From an uncultured Clostridia bacterium (GTDB lineage: Bacteria; Bacillota; Clostridia; TANB77; CAG-508), in assembly GCA_944391575.1 (NCBI GenBank), contig CALXUC010000012.1, positions 1 through 43,430 on the forward strand: a stretch of DNA of 43,430 bases, written 5' to 3'. The position numbers and the translations under genes were made by a program. Of this stretch, positions 18,169-26,848 are shown one piece after another (position 1 is the stretch's first letter; each line of letters begins with the position of its first letter). The notes under the pieces are model-generated. The model was not told where the DNA came from. It saw nothing but the letters and a program-made list of their open reading frames with translations, and searched no databases.

Positions 18169-18996
18169 TTATTTCCTCCTTTTAACAATAAACTTACTTG
18201 ATTGTTTTTTATTATTTCTTGTCTTATATCCTAAAGCTGGTTTGCCCCAAGGAGTTAATGGTCCTGCGTGTCCTATTGGTGCTCTACCTTCACCACCACC
18301 ATGTGGGTGATCATTAGGGTTCATTACGCTACCTCTTACAGTAGGTCTTATTCCTAAATGTCTGCTCTTTCCAGCTTTTCCTAATTTAATATTTTCGTGG
18401 TCTGTATTACCAACAGTACCTATTGTTGCTCTACAAGTAACTAATATAAGTCTCATTTCTCCTGAAGGTAATCTTAAGTGTGCATATCTGCCTTCTTTAG
18501 CCATTAATTGTGCTTCTTGGCCAGCTGCTCTAACTAATTTACCACCTTGACCTGGTCTTAATTCAACATTATGAATCATTGTACCTACTGGTATGTTTGC
18601 TATTGGTAAACAGTTTCCAACTTTTATATCAGCGTCTGGTCCTGATACTACTTTATCTCCTTCAGTTAATCCAACTGGTGCTAATATATATGCTTTTTCT
18701 CCATCTTCATATTGGATTAAAGCTATATTACTGCTACGATTTGGATCGTATTCGATTCCTATAACTGTAGCTACCATATCGTCTTTATTACGTTTAAAGT
18801 CGATTATTCTATATTTTCTTCTATTTCCTCCACCTTGATGTCTTACTGTAATTCTACCATAAGAATTTCTACCTGCGTTTTTCTTTTTTGTAGCAAGTAA
18901 AGATTTTTCAGGAGTCTTCTTTGTAATTTCTTCAAAAGAAGATACAGTCATATTTCTTGTTGATGGAGTAACTGGTTTATAATGTTTAATTCCCAT
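18169..18996 (-). CDS. rplB: 50S ribosomal protein L2
   Basis: 275 aa, usual length. [12 protein letters not shown] near the N-terminus, [27 protein letters not shown], and the conserved [22 protein letters not shown] loop with the His implicated near the peptidyl-transferase centre. L2 helps join the subunits through bridge B7b. RBS AGGGAG is followed by the ATG. The start region of rplB is preceded by a 68-nt gap to rplW with a small GCGGA / TCCGC hairpin. Confidence 0.98.
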   Translation of the reverse strand: MGIKHYKPVTPSTRNMTVSSFEEITKKTPEKSLLATKKKNAGRNSYGRITVRHQGGGNRRKYRIIDFKRNKDDMVATVIGIEYDPNRSSNIALIQYEDGEKAYILAPVGLTEGDKVVSGPDADIKVGNCLPIANIPVGTMIHNVELRPGQGGKLVRAAGQEAQLMAKEGRYAHLRLPSGEMRLILVTCRATIGTVGNTDHENIKLGKAGKSRHLGIRPTVRGSVMNPNDHPHGGGEGRAPIGHAGPLTPWGKPALGYKTRNNKKQSSKFIVKRRK

Positions 18997-19064
18997 TTTA
19001 AGTTCTCTCCCTTTCTATTTATAGCGGATTTTTATCCTGCTCCGCAACAGATATTTTTTTAACT

Positions 19065-19412
19065 TTAAGCTCCCATAAATTCATCAATAGATTCTTTATA
19101 TTTTCTATCTTCTTTTACAGATTTTCCACCTTTAGTTAAATATGTTCTAACTTCTGGATTTGTGTCTATTGTTACAATAGCTTTTTTCCAGTCGTTTGTC
19201 ATACCTCTGTGTACTCCTACTCTTTTAGCTTTACCTTTAACACTTATTGTGTTAACTTTTAAAACTTTAACATCGAAAAGTTTTTCAACAGCGTGCGCTA
19301 TTTGAACCTTTGTCGCATTTCTATTTACTTCAAAAGTATATTTTCCTAATGCGATATCCATATTACTTTTTTCTGTAACTATTGGTCTTACTATAATATC
19401 TTCTGGTTTCAT
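19065..19412 (-). CDS. rplW: 50S ribosomal protein L23
   Basis: 115 aa. It starts KPEDIIVRPIVTEKSN, with YTFEVNRNATKVQIAHAVEKLFDVKVLKVNTI and a C-terminal EVRTYLTKGGKS. uL23 surrounds the tunnel exit and is the docking site for trigger factor and SRP. It is about 20 residues longer than the shortest bacterial L23 at its C-terminus (KEDRKYKESIDEFMGA). One-base overlap with rplD. Confidence 0.96.
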   Translation of the reverse strand: MKPEDIIVRPIVTEKSNMDIALGKYTFEVNRNATKVQIAHAVEKLFDVKVLKVNTISVKGKAKRVGVHRGMTNDWKKAIVTIDTNPEVRTYLTKGGKSVKEDRKYKESIDEFMGA

Positions 19413-20035
19413 TATGCGTACACCTCCTCGATCTTTTTAACAGCATCTAATGTTAAAATTAATTTATTATATTTTAATAAATCATATACATTTATTGTGT
19501 TTACTAAAGATGTTTTAACATTTTCAATATTTCTTGCTGATTTTTGTACATTTTCATTTTTTTCTGGTAAAACTATTAAAGTTTTTCCTTCAGCTTTTAA
19601 ATTATTTAATGCACTTACCATTGATTTTGTTTTTATTTCTTTTAATGGTAATGTATCAACTACTATTAATTGATTTTCAATTACTTTAGAGCTTAATACT
19701 GACTTTAAAGCTAATCTTCTTTCTTTCTTATTAACTCTATATTTATAGCTACGAGGTTTTGGTCCTAATGCAATACCTCCCTTAATCCATTGTGGTGCTC
19801 TTATACTACCTTGTCTAGCTCTACCAGTACCTTTTTGTCTCCATGGTTTTTTACCACCACCACGTACTTCTGCTCTAGTTTTAGTACTTTGAGTACCTTG
19901 TCTTTGATTAGCTAAGTAATTTACTAATACTGCATGTACGACATTTTCATTTGGTATAATTCCGAAGATTTCTTCTTTTAATTCAACTTCGCTAACCTTT
20001 TTGCCGTCTATATTATATACGTCTACTTTAGGCAT
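19412..20035 (-). CDS. rplD: 50S ribosomal protein L4
   Basis: 207 aa. The tunnel loop [38 protein letters not shown] is intact, followed by [25 protein letters not shown]. uL4 lines the exit tunnel opposite L22. In gammaproteobacteria L4 also represses the S10 operon through its leader; whether that holds here is unknown, but the S10 operon does have a long structured leader (21130-21363). RBS GGAGG. Confidence 0.97.
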   Translation of the reverse strand: MPKVDVYNIDGKKVSEVELKEEIFGIIPNENVVHAVLVNYLANQRQGTQSTKTRAEVRGGGKKPWRQKGTGRARQGSIRAPQWIKGGIALGPKPRSYKYRVNKKERRLALKSVLSSKVIENQLIVVDTLPLKEIKTKSMVSALNNLKAEGKTLIVLPEKNENVQKSARNIENVKTSLVNTINVYDLLKYNKLILTLDAVKKIEEVYA

Positions 20036-20059
20036 TTTCTACTTCCTCCTTCTTTCAAA

Positions 20060-20692
20060 TTAACCTTTTTTTACTGCGTTTTTAACTTTTAAGATTGCTC
20101 CCTTAGGTCCAGGAACGCTACCTTTTACTAATATTACATTTTTATCTAAGTCTACTCTAACAACTCTTAAATTTTGTATTGTTACTGTTACATGACCCAT
20201 ATGTCCTGGTAACTTTTTACCTTTAAATACTCTACCTGGAGTTGCACAAGCTCCCATTGAACCTGGTCTTCTGTGATACATAGAACCATGTCCCATAGGT
20301 CCTCTTTGTTGTCCATGACGTTTTATAACACCTTGGAAACCTTTTCCTTTAGATACACCTTGTATATCTACTATATCTTCTGCTTGGAATATATCAGCTT
20401 TTATTTCGTTACCTACTTTAAAATCTTCTATATTATCAAGTCTAAATTCTCTCAAATGTTTTTTAGGTGCAAGTTTTGCTTTATTGAAATGTCCTTTTAT
20501 TGGTTTTATAACTTTTTTGTCTTTAACATCTCCAAAACCTAATTGCACTGCTTTGTATCCATCTGTTTCTTCGTTTTTAATTTGTACAACTGTACATGGT
20601 CCAGCTTCTAAAACTGTAACTGGAATAACTGCTCCATTTTCATCAAAAATTTGTGTCATCCCTATTTTTTTTGCGATTAAACCTTTATTCAT
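20060..20692 (-). CDS. rplC: 50S ribosomal protein L3
   Basis: 210 aa. It opens [35 protein letters not shown] and contains the rRNA-penetrating loop with [36 protein letters not shown], the region methylated on a Gln (HGQQRG) in some bacteria. uL3 starts assembly near the peptidyl-transferase centre. A GCTGAA / TTCAGC hairpin lies just upstream of its RBS (AGGAGG) in the 107-nt gap after rpsJ. Confidence 0.98.
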   Translation of the reverse strand: MNKGLIAKKIGMTQIFDENGAVIPVTVLEAGPCTVVQIKNEETDGYKAVQLGFGDVKDKKVIKPIKGHFNKAKLAPKKHLREFRLDNIEDFKVGNEIKADIFQAEDIVDIQGVSKGKGFQGVIKRHGQQRGPMGHGSMYHRRPGSMGACATPGRVFKGKKLPGHMGHVTVTIQNLRVVRVDLDKNVILVKGSVPGPKGAILKVKNAVKKG

Positions 20693-20799
20693 TATTCTAT
20701 ATCCTCCTAACTATTGGCTGAATTTTTTCAGCTTGGTTTTTAATTTGTTCTTTTTAAGTATGAACAGTACTTGTTTAATCTTTTAGAAATCGCTTTTTA

Positions 20800-21129
20800 T
20801 TATAATTTGATTTCTATATCAACACCAGCTGGCAAATCTAATTTTTTAAGATTTTCAACTGTTTTTTGTGTTGGGTAAAGAATATCTATAACTCTTTTAT
20901 GTGTTCTCATTTCGAATTGTTCTCTTGAATCTTTATGTTTATGTGGAGAACGTAAAATTGTTACGATTTCTTTTTTTGTTGGAAGTGGTATTGGTCCTGA
21001 AACTTTAGCACCTGTTCTTTTAGCTGTTTCTACTATTTTTTCAGCAGACTGTTCTAAAATAAGGTGATCATAAGCCTTTAATCTTATTCTGATTTTTTCA
21101 CTTCCTACAGTTTGTTTTGATGTTGCCAT
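20800..21129 (-). CDS. rpsJ: 30S ribosomal protein S10 (NusE)
   Basis: 109 aa from the ATG giving [28 protein letters not shown] 10 nt upstream sets this start, and a 15-codon longer frame has no [53 protein letters not shown] is the standard uS10 core. It serves both in the 30S head and in NusB-dependent antitermination. The N-terminal extension [11 protein letters not shown] is slightly longer than usual. First gene of the operon; no tuf or fus gene lies upstream. Confidence 0.97.
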   Translation of the reverse strand: MATSKQTVGSEKIRIRLKAYDHLILEQSAEKIVETAKRTGAKVSGPIPLPTKKEIVTILRSPHKHKDSREQFEMRTHKRVIDILYPTQKTVENLKKLDLPAGVDIEIKL

Positions 21130-21363
21130 ATTAAAATTTCCCTCCTTAATAAAAATTTTACCGGCAGTTATCAACGCACCCTAGTGTTTCTATTTCAAAC
21201 ATACTAAAATCCAAGTAATATCTCATTTGTATCCTTGGAATAAGTGCTTTTTTGAAACTTATCCGCCTGGTCATAGCCAAAGACATACTCCACAAGAGTT
21301 CCCTCCGTTGCTTCAAAACTTCAACGTAGCTACATCTTGCTTCAACGCAAATCAATCACATAC
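21130..21363 (-). ncRNA. Structured 5' leader of the S10 operon transcript
   Basis: About 235 nt lie between the expected transcription start near 21363 and the rpsJ ATG. It is clearly richer in G and C than the rest of the window and has no convincing ORF. It contains three similar segments (GCGTTGAAGC, ACGTTGAAGT, GCGTTGATAA) and a CGTTG / CAACG hairpin. A leader of this length before rpsJ is compatible with feedback control by a ribosomal protein, but I recognise no known family. The rest of the gap up to 21552 holds the promoter, a truncated repeat copy and a terminator. Confidence 0.45.
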
Positions 21364-21369
21364 TTTAAT

Positions 21370-21398
21370 ATTATACATGGTTTTATCCTCGTTGTCAA
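21370..21398 (-). promoter_or_regulatory. Consensus sigma-A promoter of the S10-spc-alpha operon
   Basis: Read on the minus strand: -35 TTGACA (21393-21398), 17-nt spacer, -10 TATAAT (21370-21375). Both hexamers and the spacing match the consensus perfectly, as expected for the promoter of the largest ribosomal protein transcript. It is the only strong promoter seen ahead of the 30 genes that follow. Confidence 0.85.
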
Positions 21399-21437
21399 GC
21401 AAAATTTGGAAAGTTTTTGAAATTTTGTGAAAAAATT

Positions 21438-21483
21438 GTTACAATTCCGGATATACTGCTAAAAGCTTGATATATAGCTATTA
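21438..21483. mobile_element. Truncated palindromic element (left half only)
   Basis: GTTACAATTCCGGATATACT followed by GCTAAAAGCTTGATATATAGC reproduces the left end and left hairpin arm of copy B, then homology stops at GCTATT. No core loop or right arm is present. It is a deleted copy lying between the S10 promoter and the terminator of the next minus-strand gene. Confidence 0.7.
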
Positions 21484-21493
21484 CTTTAAATCA

Positions 21494-21527
21494 CAACAAA
21501 AGGCTCCTAATTATAGGAACCTTTTGC
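21494..21527 (-). terminator. Terminator after the 138-aa unknown gene
   Basis: On the minus strand AAAGGTTCCT pairs with AGGAGCCTTT (one G-U pair) around a short ATAATT loop, then TTGTTG follows. It starts about 25 nt past the stop of the gene at 21553-21969. The T-run is interrupted, so efficiency is uncertain. Confidence 0.55.
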
Positions 21528-21552
21528 TAACACTTATATTTATTACTTTTCT

Positions 21553-21969
21553 CTATTTAGGCTCGATAATATCATTCTTGAAATTTACAATATACTTCTT
21601 ATTAATATTACCGAAATATTCTTCTATAAACAAATTTACCTCTGCAATCAGTTCTCTAACTTCTTGCAAATTTCTTTTTTTATTTACCACAAATCCTAAT
21701 GCAATTTTTCTTGTATTATTTTTTTCAATTTCATAAACCTCAAACTCTAATCTATAGTTATTCTTACACATTTGCTCAATGATAAGTACTTCTTCTTTTT
21801 TTTCAGTTATCTGCATAAGTAATACATTTTTATTTGTATTAACTTCTTTTAAAACCTTTTCACTTATAGATTCATCATTATACATAAAAGCCAAGAAAAA
21901 TAAAGTTATTAAAAATAACAAAGTTAAAAATAGAAGAAATAAATGTTGCCTAGTTTTTGAATATTTCAT
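21553..21969 (-). CDS. Unknown membrane-anchored protein (paralogue 1)
   Basis: 138 aa: a basic N-terminus (KYSKTRQ), one hydrophobic segment at about 9-29, and a charged extracytoplasmic domain of about 110 residues. The block YRLEFEVYEIEKNNTRKIALGFV, the VRELIAEVN stretch and FIEEYFGNINKKYIVNF align by eye with YTLEFIIYKYDNSDEITEIFLGFW, REEEL and KYMENRKIGDKFSVLFN in the next gene. I do not recognise the family. The single hydrophobic segment lacks a clear cleavage site or lipobox, so it is more likely an anchor than a signal peptide. It sits between two terminators, probably with its own promoter. Confidence 0.6.
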   Translation of the reverse strand: MKYSKTRQHLFLLFLTLLFLITLFFLAFMYNDESISEKVLKEVNTNKNVLLMQITEKKEEVLIIEQMCKNNYRLEFEVYEIEKNNTRKIALGFVVNKKRNLQEVRELIAEVNLFIEEYFGNINKKYIVNFKNDIIEPK

Positions 21970-22045
21970 TATTACTCCATACTAGTTAAAAGTTAATAAA
22001 TAGAGTGTAAATACCATATTAAAAATAAGGTATTCTTAATAGGAT

Positions 22046-22077
22046 AAACGATATAATCTATTTAGATTATATCGTTT
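22046..22077. terminator. Perfect hairpin between the two paralogues
   Basis: AAACGATATAATC (22046-22058) pairs perfectly with GATTATATCGTTT (22065-22077) across a 6-nt loop. It lies 24 nt past the stop of the 144-aa gene and 77 nt before the start of the 138-aa gene. T-runs on both sides are short, so it may be a terminator or a transcript-stabilising hairpin. Confidence 0.45.
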
Positions 22078-22100
22078 TAAATTTACTAACAAAAACTAAC

Positions 22101-22535
22101 TTACTTCACAGTTTCATGAAATGTAACCTCTGGATTAAATAGAACAGAGAATTTATCTCCTATTTTTCTATTTTCCATGTACTTAAAGATCAAATCTTGC
22201 GATGTGCTCATCAATTCCTCCTCCCTTTTTAAAGTAAGCAATTTATCGGCATCTGGCCAAAATCCAAGAAAAATTTCAGTTATTTCATCAGAATTGTCAT
22301 ATTTATAAATAATAAACTCTAATGTATACTGATATTTTTGCATTTTGTTAATTTCTTCATATATTTTACTTTTTGAATCAAGTAAAATCGTGACAATATC
22401 ATTATTCTTTATTGCTCTGGCTATTTCAACTCTTCCGCTTTCATTACTTAAAATTTCTTTTAAATAATAGCCCCCTATTGCAATAGATATCATAATGACC
22501 AAAAAGAGAAGGACAGTTTTAATGTTAGTTCTCAT
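22101..22535 (-). CDS. Unknown membrane-anchored protein (paralogue 2)
   Basis: 144 aa: short basic N-terminus (MRTNIK), hydrophobic segment at about 7-25, then an outside domain with the same order of elements as its neighbour (an ILLL(D)SK block, the Q-Y-x-LEF core, LGF, a Glu-rich helix, KFSVLFN end). Two related genes in tandem suggest local duplication followed by strong divergence. Function unknown. RBS: AAAGGAG lies about 8 nt before the ATG. Confidence 0.6.
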   Translation of the reverse strand: MRTNIKTVLLFLVIMISIAIGGYYLKEILSNESGRVEIARAIKNNDIVTILLDSKSKIYEEINKMQKYQYTLEFIIYKYDNSDEITEIFLGFWPDADKLLTLKREEELMSTSQDLIFKYMENRKIGDKFSVLFNPEVTFHETVK

Positions 22536-22614
22536 TAGAGACTCCTTTAGTTAAAAGTTAAAACGCATATATATTATAACACACTTTACATAAAAAATAA
22601 AGTGTTTTTTGTTT

Positions 22615-22974
22615 TTATTGCAATACATACCCAATAATATTTAATTCCTCTTGAATTTCCTCCTTAGTGCTTCCTACAAAATCTGATAAACTTTTGCTTG
22701 TAATTATATATTGGCCATTTAACTCTGCTGTAGCACTTTCTCCCTCATTTTCTAAATTTGAAATTGCATATGCTGCATATGCTACTTTAGCATTTTCCTC
22801 ACTTCCGCAATCTACAACCATTTCTGCTTTTGTTATAATATTATTTTCAAAATATATAATATAATAATCTGAACCAGTAGGACCGGTAAATACTAATTTG
22901 TCTTCTGTAGATGTTAATGAAAGAGGTTTACCACCACTTCCATTATTATTGTCTATGTTTTCTTGTATAGATTG
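22615..22974 (-). pseudogene. 5'-truncated unknown gene
   Basis: An open frame of about 119 codons runs from 22974 to the stop at 22615 but has no start codon in its upstream half; the first ATG gives only 68 residues (MVVDCGSEENAKV...). The upstream part is protein-like (LVFTGPTGSDYYIIYFENNIITKAE follows a GSGGKPLSL linker), so the missing N-terminus was probably a signal peptide or lipoprotein region. The frame is cut by TAA at 22975-22977, just 10 nt from the pheT stop. This is most simply a gene whose 5' end was deleted when it was joined to the pheT 3' end. Family not recognised. Confidence 0.55.
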
Positions 22975-22986
22975 TTATTTAATAAA

Positions 22987-25395
22987 TTATTCTCTTATCT
23001 TAGCTCCCACGCATTTTTCTAATTCCTCTAAAATTTCTTTCATAACAGGATTTATATCATCATCAGTTAAAGTTCTTTCTGCTATTCTAAATTTTAGAGC
23101 ATATGCTACACTCTTTTTATTTTCGCCCAATTTTTCTGCGCTTCTGAAAATATCGAATAATTCAACTGTTTCTAATACTTTTTTAGCTTTTTTCTTAATT
23201 ATTTTTTCTATTTGACCAACTTCTACATTTTCATCTACCACTAAAGCTAAGTCTCTTTCTACTGCTGGAAACTTTGGAATTGGTGTATATTTTTTATTTT
23301 GTTTTGCATATTTTTGTACTTTATCTAAATTAATTTCTGCAACTAAAGCTCTTTTTTGCATATCAAAATTTTCTAATACTACTGGGTGGATTTCTCCCAA
23401 TGTAACAAATACATCATTTCCTACTTTTAAGTTAGCACATCTTCCTGGATGATAAATTTTGTTGTTGCTTTCTTTAACAATATCGTACATTGTAAGTCCA
23501 ACTACTTCTAAAAGATTTTCTACAATACCTTTTAAGTAATAGAAATCGTAATTTTCCCCATATAAGCCTATAGTTAAAATATTTTCCTCTAATGGAACTT
23601 CTCCTTTTTCTATATCTTGTTTTACATCTCTATATCTTCTTGAAATATCGAATAATTGTACATTTTCATTTTTCTTAAAATTATTAATACTTAAAACTTT
23701 CATCATACTAGGTACTGTTGAAGTGCGCATTATTGTATATTCTTCACTTAATGGATTTTTTATTTTTATAATTTCTTTTTCTATGTCTTCATAAGAAATA
23801 TTTGTGTTTTCTAAATCTTTTTTATTTATGAATCCATAAGTTGAAATTTCGCTTAAACCTGTATAAGATAAAACAGTTCTATATAATTTTTCTATTTTTT
23901 GTAATTTATTTCTTTCGCCTATTGTGTCACCTGAACTTACTAAAGATGATTCTAATTTATCATACCCATAAAATCTTATTACTTCTTCTGCCACGTCATT
24001 TAATAATTGAATATCTTGCCTAAAGTATGGTGGATAAACTTTGTTATCTTCTACTTTCATTTCTAATCTTTCTAAAATATCTATCATTTCTTTACTAGAA
24101 ATATTAGTACCTAATAATACATTTATTCTATCTACGTCTAAATCTATTACAGGCAATTCTTGTTTAGTTGGATATACGTCTATCTTACTATTTACAGGTT
24201 CTCCAATATTTAAAAGTTCTACTAATTCTACAGCTCTATTTATTGCTTTTTCTGCGTGTTCACTTGCTAAACATTTTTCATATAAACTTGAAGCAGATGT
24301 TCTTAATCCTAGTTTTTTAGCTGTAATTCTTACGCTTGGTCCATTAAATACAGCAGATTCGAAGACTACAGTTGTTGTAGTATCTTCTATTTCTGAATTT
24401 TCTCCTCCCATTACACCAGCTACTGCTACAGGTTTATTTTTATCTGCAATAACTAACATATTATTATCTAAAACTCTATCTACTCCATCTAAAGTAGTTA
24501 TTTTTTCATTTTCGTTTGCGCGTCTTACTACAATAGATTTACCTTCTATTGAATTTATATCGAAAGCGTGCATAGGTTGCCCTAATTCTAACATTACGTA
24601 ATTTGTAATATCTACAATATTATTTATAGGTCTTATATCACAAGCTATTAATCTTCTTTTTAACCACTCTGGAGATTCTCCTATTTTTACATTTTTAACA
24701 ACTCTAGCAATATATCTATAACATAACTCTGGTTCTTCTATTTTAACTGTTAATCCATCAATATTATCTACATTTTCAATATTCATATTTTCTAAATGTT
24801 TATGTGGTGCTTTAAACTCTGTTCTTAAAGATACAGCAGTTTCACGTCCCAAGCCTTCTACTGAAAAGCAATCTGGCCTATTAGATGTTATTTCAAAATC
24901 TATAATACATTCTCTTAAATTCAAGACGTCTCTAATATCTTCACCTAATCTATCTGCATATTTTTCTCCTAATATCATAATACCATGTTCAATTTGTCCT
25001 GGATAATTTTCTAAATCTAGATTTAATTCTCCCACAGAACACATCATTCCACAAGAGTCTACACCTCTTAAAGCACCTTTTTTAATTTTTACTCCACCTG
25101 GTAATTCTGAACCATCTTTTGCAATAGGAACTATATCTCCAACTTTAATATTATTAGCACCTGTTACTATTTGTAAAATCTCTGTTTTTACATCTACTTT
25201 AGTAACTACTAATTTATCTGCATTTGGATGTTTCTCTATGCTTAAAATCTTACCTACTACAACATTTTTTATATCTTCTCCTTTTTCTTCTACAGTTTCT
25301 ACTTTAGAACCTGTAAGAGTTAAAATATCTGCTAATTCTTTATTAGATACATTAATATCTGCATATTCTTTTAACCATTCTATACTTGTTTTCAT
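22987..25395 (-). CDS. pheT: Phenylalanyl-tRNA synthetase beta subunit
   Basis: 802 aa, full length. In order: the EMAP-like tRNA-binding domain (VVVGKILSIEKHPNADKLVVTKVDV), the B3/B4 editing domain, the B5 domain (PVNSKIDVYPTKQ...), the catalytic-like domain, and the C-terminal FDX-ACB anticodon-binding domain (IPKFPAVERDLALVVDENV). Together with PheS it forms the (alpha-beta)2 enzyme that charges tRNA-Phe and edits mischarged Tyr. It follows pheS by 57 nt in a T-box-controlled operon. RBS AAAGGAG. Confidence 0.98.
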   Translation of the reverse strand: MKTSIEWLKEYADINVSNKELADILTLTGSKVETVEEKGEDIKNVVVGKILSIEKHPNADKLVVTKVDVKTEILQIVTGANNIKVGDIVPIAKDGSELPGGVKIKKGALRGVDSCGMMCSVGELNLDLENYPGQIEHGIMILGEKYADRLGEDIRDVLNLRECIIDFEITSNRPDCFSVEGLGRETAVSLRTEFKAPHKHLENMNIENVDNIDGLTVKIEEPELCYRYIARVVKNVKIGESPEWLKRRLIACDIRPINNIVDITNYVMLELGQPMHAFDINSIEGKSIVVRRANENEKITTLDGVDRVLDNNMLVIADKNKPVAVAGVMGGENSEIEDTTTTVVFESAVFNGPSVRITAKKLGLRTSASSLYEKCLASEHAEKAINRAVELVELLNIGEPVNSKIDVYPTKQELPVIDLDVDRINVLLGTNISSKEMIDILERLEMKVEDNKVYPPYFRQDIQLLNDVAEEVIRFYGYDKLESSLVSSGDTIGERNKLQKIEKLYRTVLSYTGLSEISTYGFINKKDLENTNISYEDIEKEIIKIKNPLSEEYTIMRTSTVPSMMKVLSINNFKKNENVQLFDISRRYRDVKQDIEKGEVPLEENILTIGLYGENYDFYYLKGIVENLLEVVGLTMYDIVKESNNKIYHPGRCANLKVGNDVFVTLGEIHPVVLENFDMQKRALVAEINLDKVQKYAKQNKKYTPIPKFPAVERDLALVVDENVEVGQIEKIIKKKAKKVLETVELFDIFRSAEKLGENKKSVAYALKFRIAERTLTDDDINPVMKEILEELEKCVGAKIRE

Positions 25396-25452
25396 AATTT
25401 TTTATACTCCTTTTTTATCTAAATTTTAACGACGCATAATGGCAATTATATT

Positions 25453-26472
25453 TCAAAATTGTTTTAGAAATCTAACATCATTCTCGTATAACAAACGCAT
25501 ATCATCTATGCCAAATTTTGCCATTGCTATTCTTTCTACGCCAAATCCGAAGGCAAATCCTGAATATATTTTAGAATCTATTCCACAATTTTCTAAAACA
25601 TTTGGGTGTACTACACCGCAACCTAATAATTCTATCCAACCTTCATTTTTACATACTCTACAGCCTTTTCCTCCACATACGAAACATGATACGTCTGCTT
25701 CTGCTGATGGTTCTGTGAATGGGAAATGATGTGGTCTAAATCTTATTTTTGTATTTTTTCCTAAACATTTTTTGGCAAACATTTCTAATGTTCCTTTTAA
25801 GTCTGCCATTGATATGTTTTTATCTACTACTAAGCCCTCTATTTGATGGAAGACTGGCGAATGTGTTGGGTCTACTGCGTCTGAACGATATACTTTCCCT
25901 GGGCATATTATTTTAATTGGTGGCTTACTATTCTCCATAACTCTTGCTTGAACTGGTGATGTTTGACTTCTTAATACTATATCGTCTGTAATATAAAATG
26001 TATCTTGCACATCTCTTGCTGGGTGATCTTTTGGTGTGTTTAATTTATCAAAATTATATATTGCTTTTTCTACTTCTGGTCCATCTGCTATTTGATAACC
26101 CATACCTAAAAAGATTTCTTCTACTTCATCTATTATTTGCATAATTGGATGTAATGAACCTATTTTTTGTCTGTTAGATTTCATAGTTACATCTATATTT
26201 TCTGTAAGCAATTTCTTCTCGATTTCAGCTCTTTTTAACTCTTTTTCTTTTTCTACTATTAAACTTTCTAATTCGTCTCTTACTTCGTTTACCATTGCAC
26301 CTATTACTGGTCTTTCTTCTTTGGATAAACTTCCCATTCCTCTTAATAATAATGTAAGTTCACCTTTTTTACCTGAATATTTTACTCTTACATCTTCTAG
26401 AGTTTTTAAGTCTTCTGCTAATTTAATTTCTTTTATAGCATTTTCCTTAATTTGTTGAATTTGTTCTTTCAT
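25453..26472 (-). CDS. pheS: Phenylalanyl-tRNA synthetase alpha subunit
   Basis: 339 aa from the ATG giving [12 protein letters not shown]. An in-frame ATG 12 nt upstream abuts the AAAGG Shine-Dalgarno and is probably too close to be used. The class II catalytic core shows [92 protein letters not shown] and the C-terminal [31 protein letters not shown]. The N-terminal coiled coil binds the tRNA. The gene is preceded by a T-box riboswitch. Confidence 0.97.
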   Translation of the reverse strand: MKEQIQQIKENAIKEIKLAEDLKTLEDVRVKYSGKKGELTLLLRGMGSLSKEERPVIGAMVNEVRDELESLIVEKEKELKRAEIEKKLLTENIDVTMKSNRQKIGSLHPIMQIIDEVEEIFLGMGYQIADGPEVEKAIYNFDKLNTPKDHPARDVQDTFYITDDIVLRSQTSPVQARVMENSKPPIKIICPGKVYRSDAVDPTHSPVFHQIEGLVVDKNISMADLKGTLEMFAKKCLGKNTKIRFRPHHFPFTEPSAEADVSCFVCGGKGCRVCKNEGWIELLGCGVVHPNVLENCGIDSKIYSGFAFGFGVERIAMAKFGIDDMRLLYENDVRFLKQF

Positions 26473-26544
26473 AAATAATACCATTCCTTTCTTATTTTTT
26501 AAGGTCACATAGTTCTATAAAAAACTATATTTTCAAGTCACGAT

Positions 26545-26815
26545 AAAAAATAAAAACGCCCTATGGAAACATAGGACGAAATTTATATCGTGGTACCACC
26601 TAATTTTATTAGTATTTTTAACTAAACTCATTTTGTTATATCGTAACAACCGCTTTTTCCTACACTCTAAACGATTTCAAAAAAAGTCCTCAAAAGTGAA
26701 ATTTCAAATAATTATATATTAATAGTTTTCCAGCCCATGAACTATTTTCTCTTGTAATATATTTTTTAATTATTTTACTTTGCTTTTTAATAACGGATAA
26801 ATATTAAATTAACTT
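26545..26815 (-). promoter_or_regulatory. T-box riboswitch (tRNA-Phe sensing) controlling pheST
   Basis: The minus-strand leader holds the T-box sequence AGGTGGTACCACG (26589-26601) and a terminator in which CGTCCTATG pairs with CATAGGGCG (26556-26578), followed by a T-run. The 3' T-box side can instead form the antiterminator that binds the uncharged tRNA acceptor end. Upstream, ATAGTT / AACTAT forms the distal part of stem I. A TTC at 26698-26700, followed by A and ACTTTTG that can pair with the 5' side, is the likely specifier for Phe. It accounts for the gene-free stretch between pheS and the next gene. Confidence 0.9.
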
Positions 26816-26820
26816 ATATT

Positions 26821-26848
26821 AGTATATCATAATTTTAAAAATTGTCAA
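26821..26848 (-). promoter_or_regulatory. Promoter of the pheST operon
   Basis: Minus strand: -35 TTGACA (26843-26848), 16-nt spacer, -10 TATACT (26821-26826). Its -35 overlaps the last codons of the AAA+ ATPase gene ending at 26835. It is placed about 10 nt ahead of the T-box leader. Confidence 0.7.

Noticed and set aside
19013-19064. Small GCGGA / TCCGC hairpin in the rplW-rplB gap
   Set aside because: Short stem in a 68-nt gap with no T-run; not enough to call a regulatory element.
21158-21355. A 65-codon open frame in the S10 leader that could be a leader peptide
   Set aside because: It needs a TTG start, has no RBS, and lies in a region better explained as structured RNA; no repeated regulatory codon is seen.
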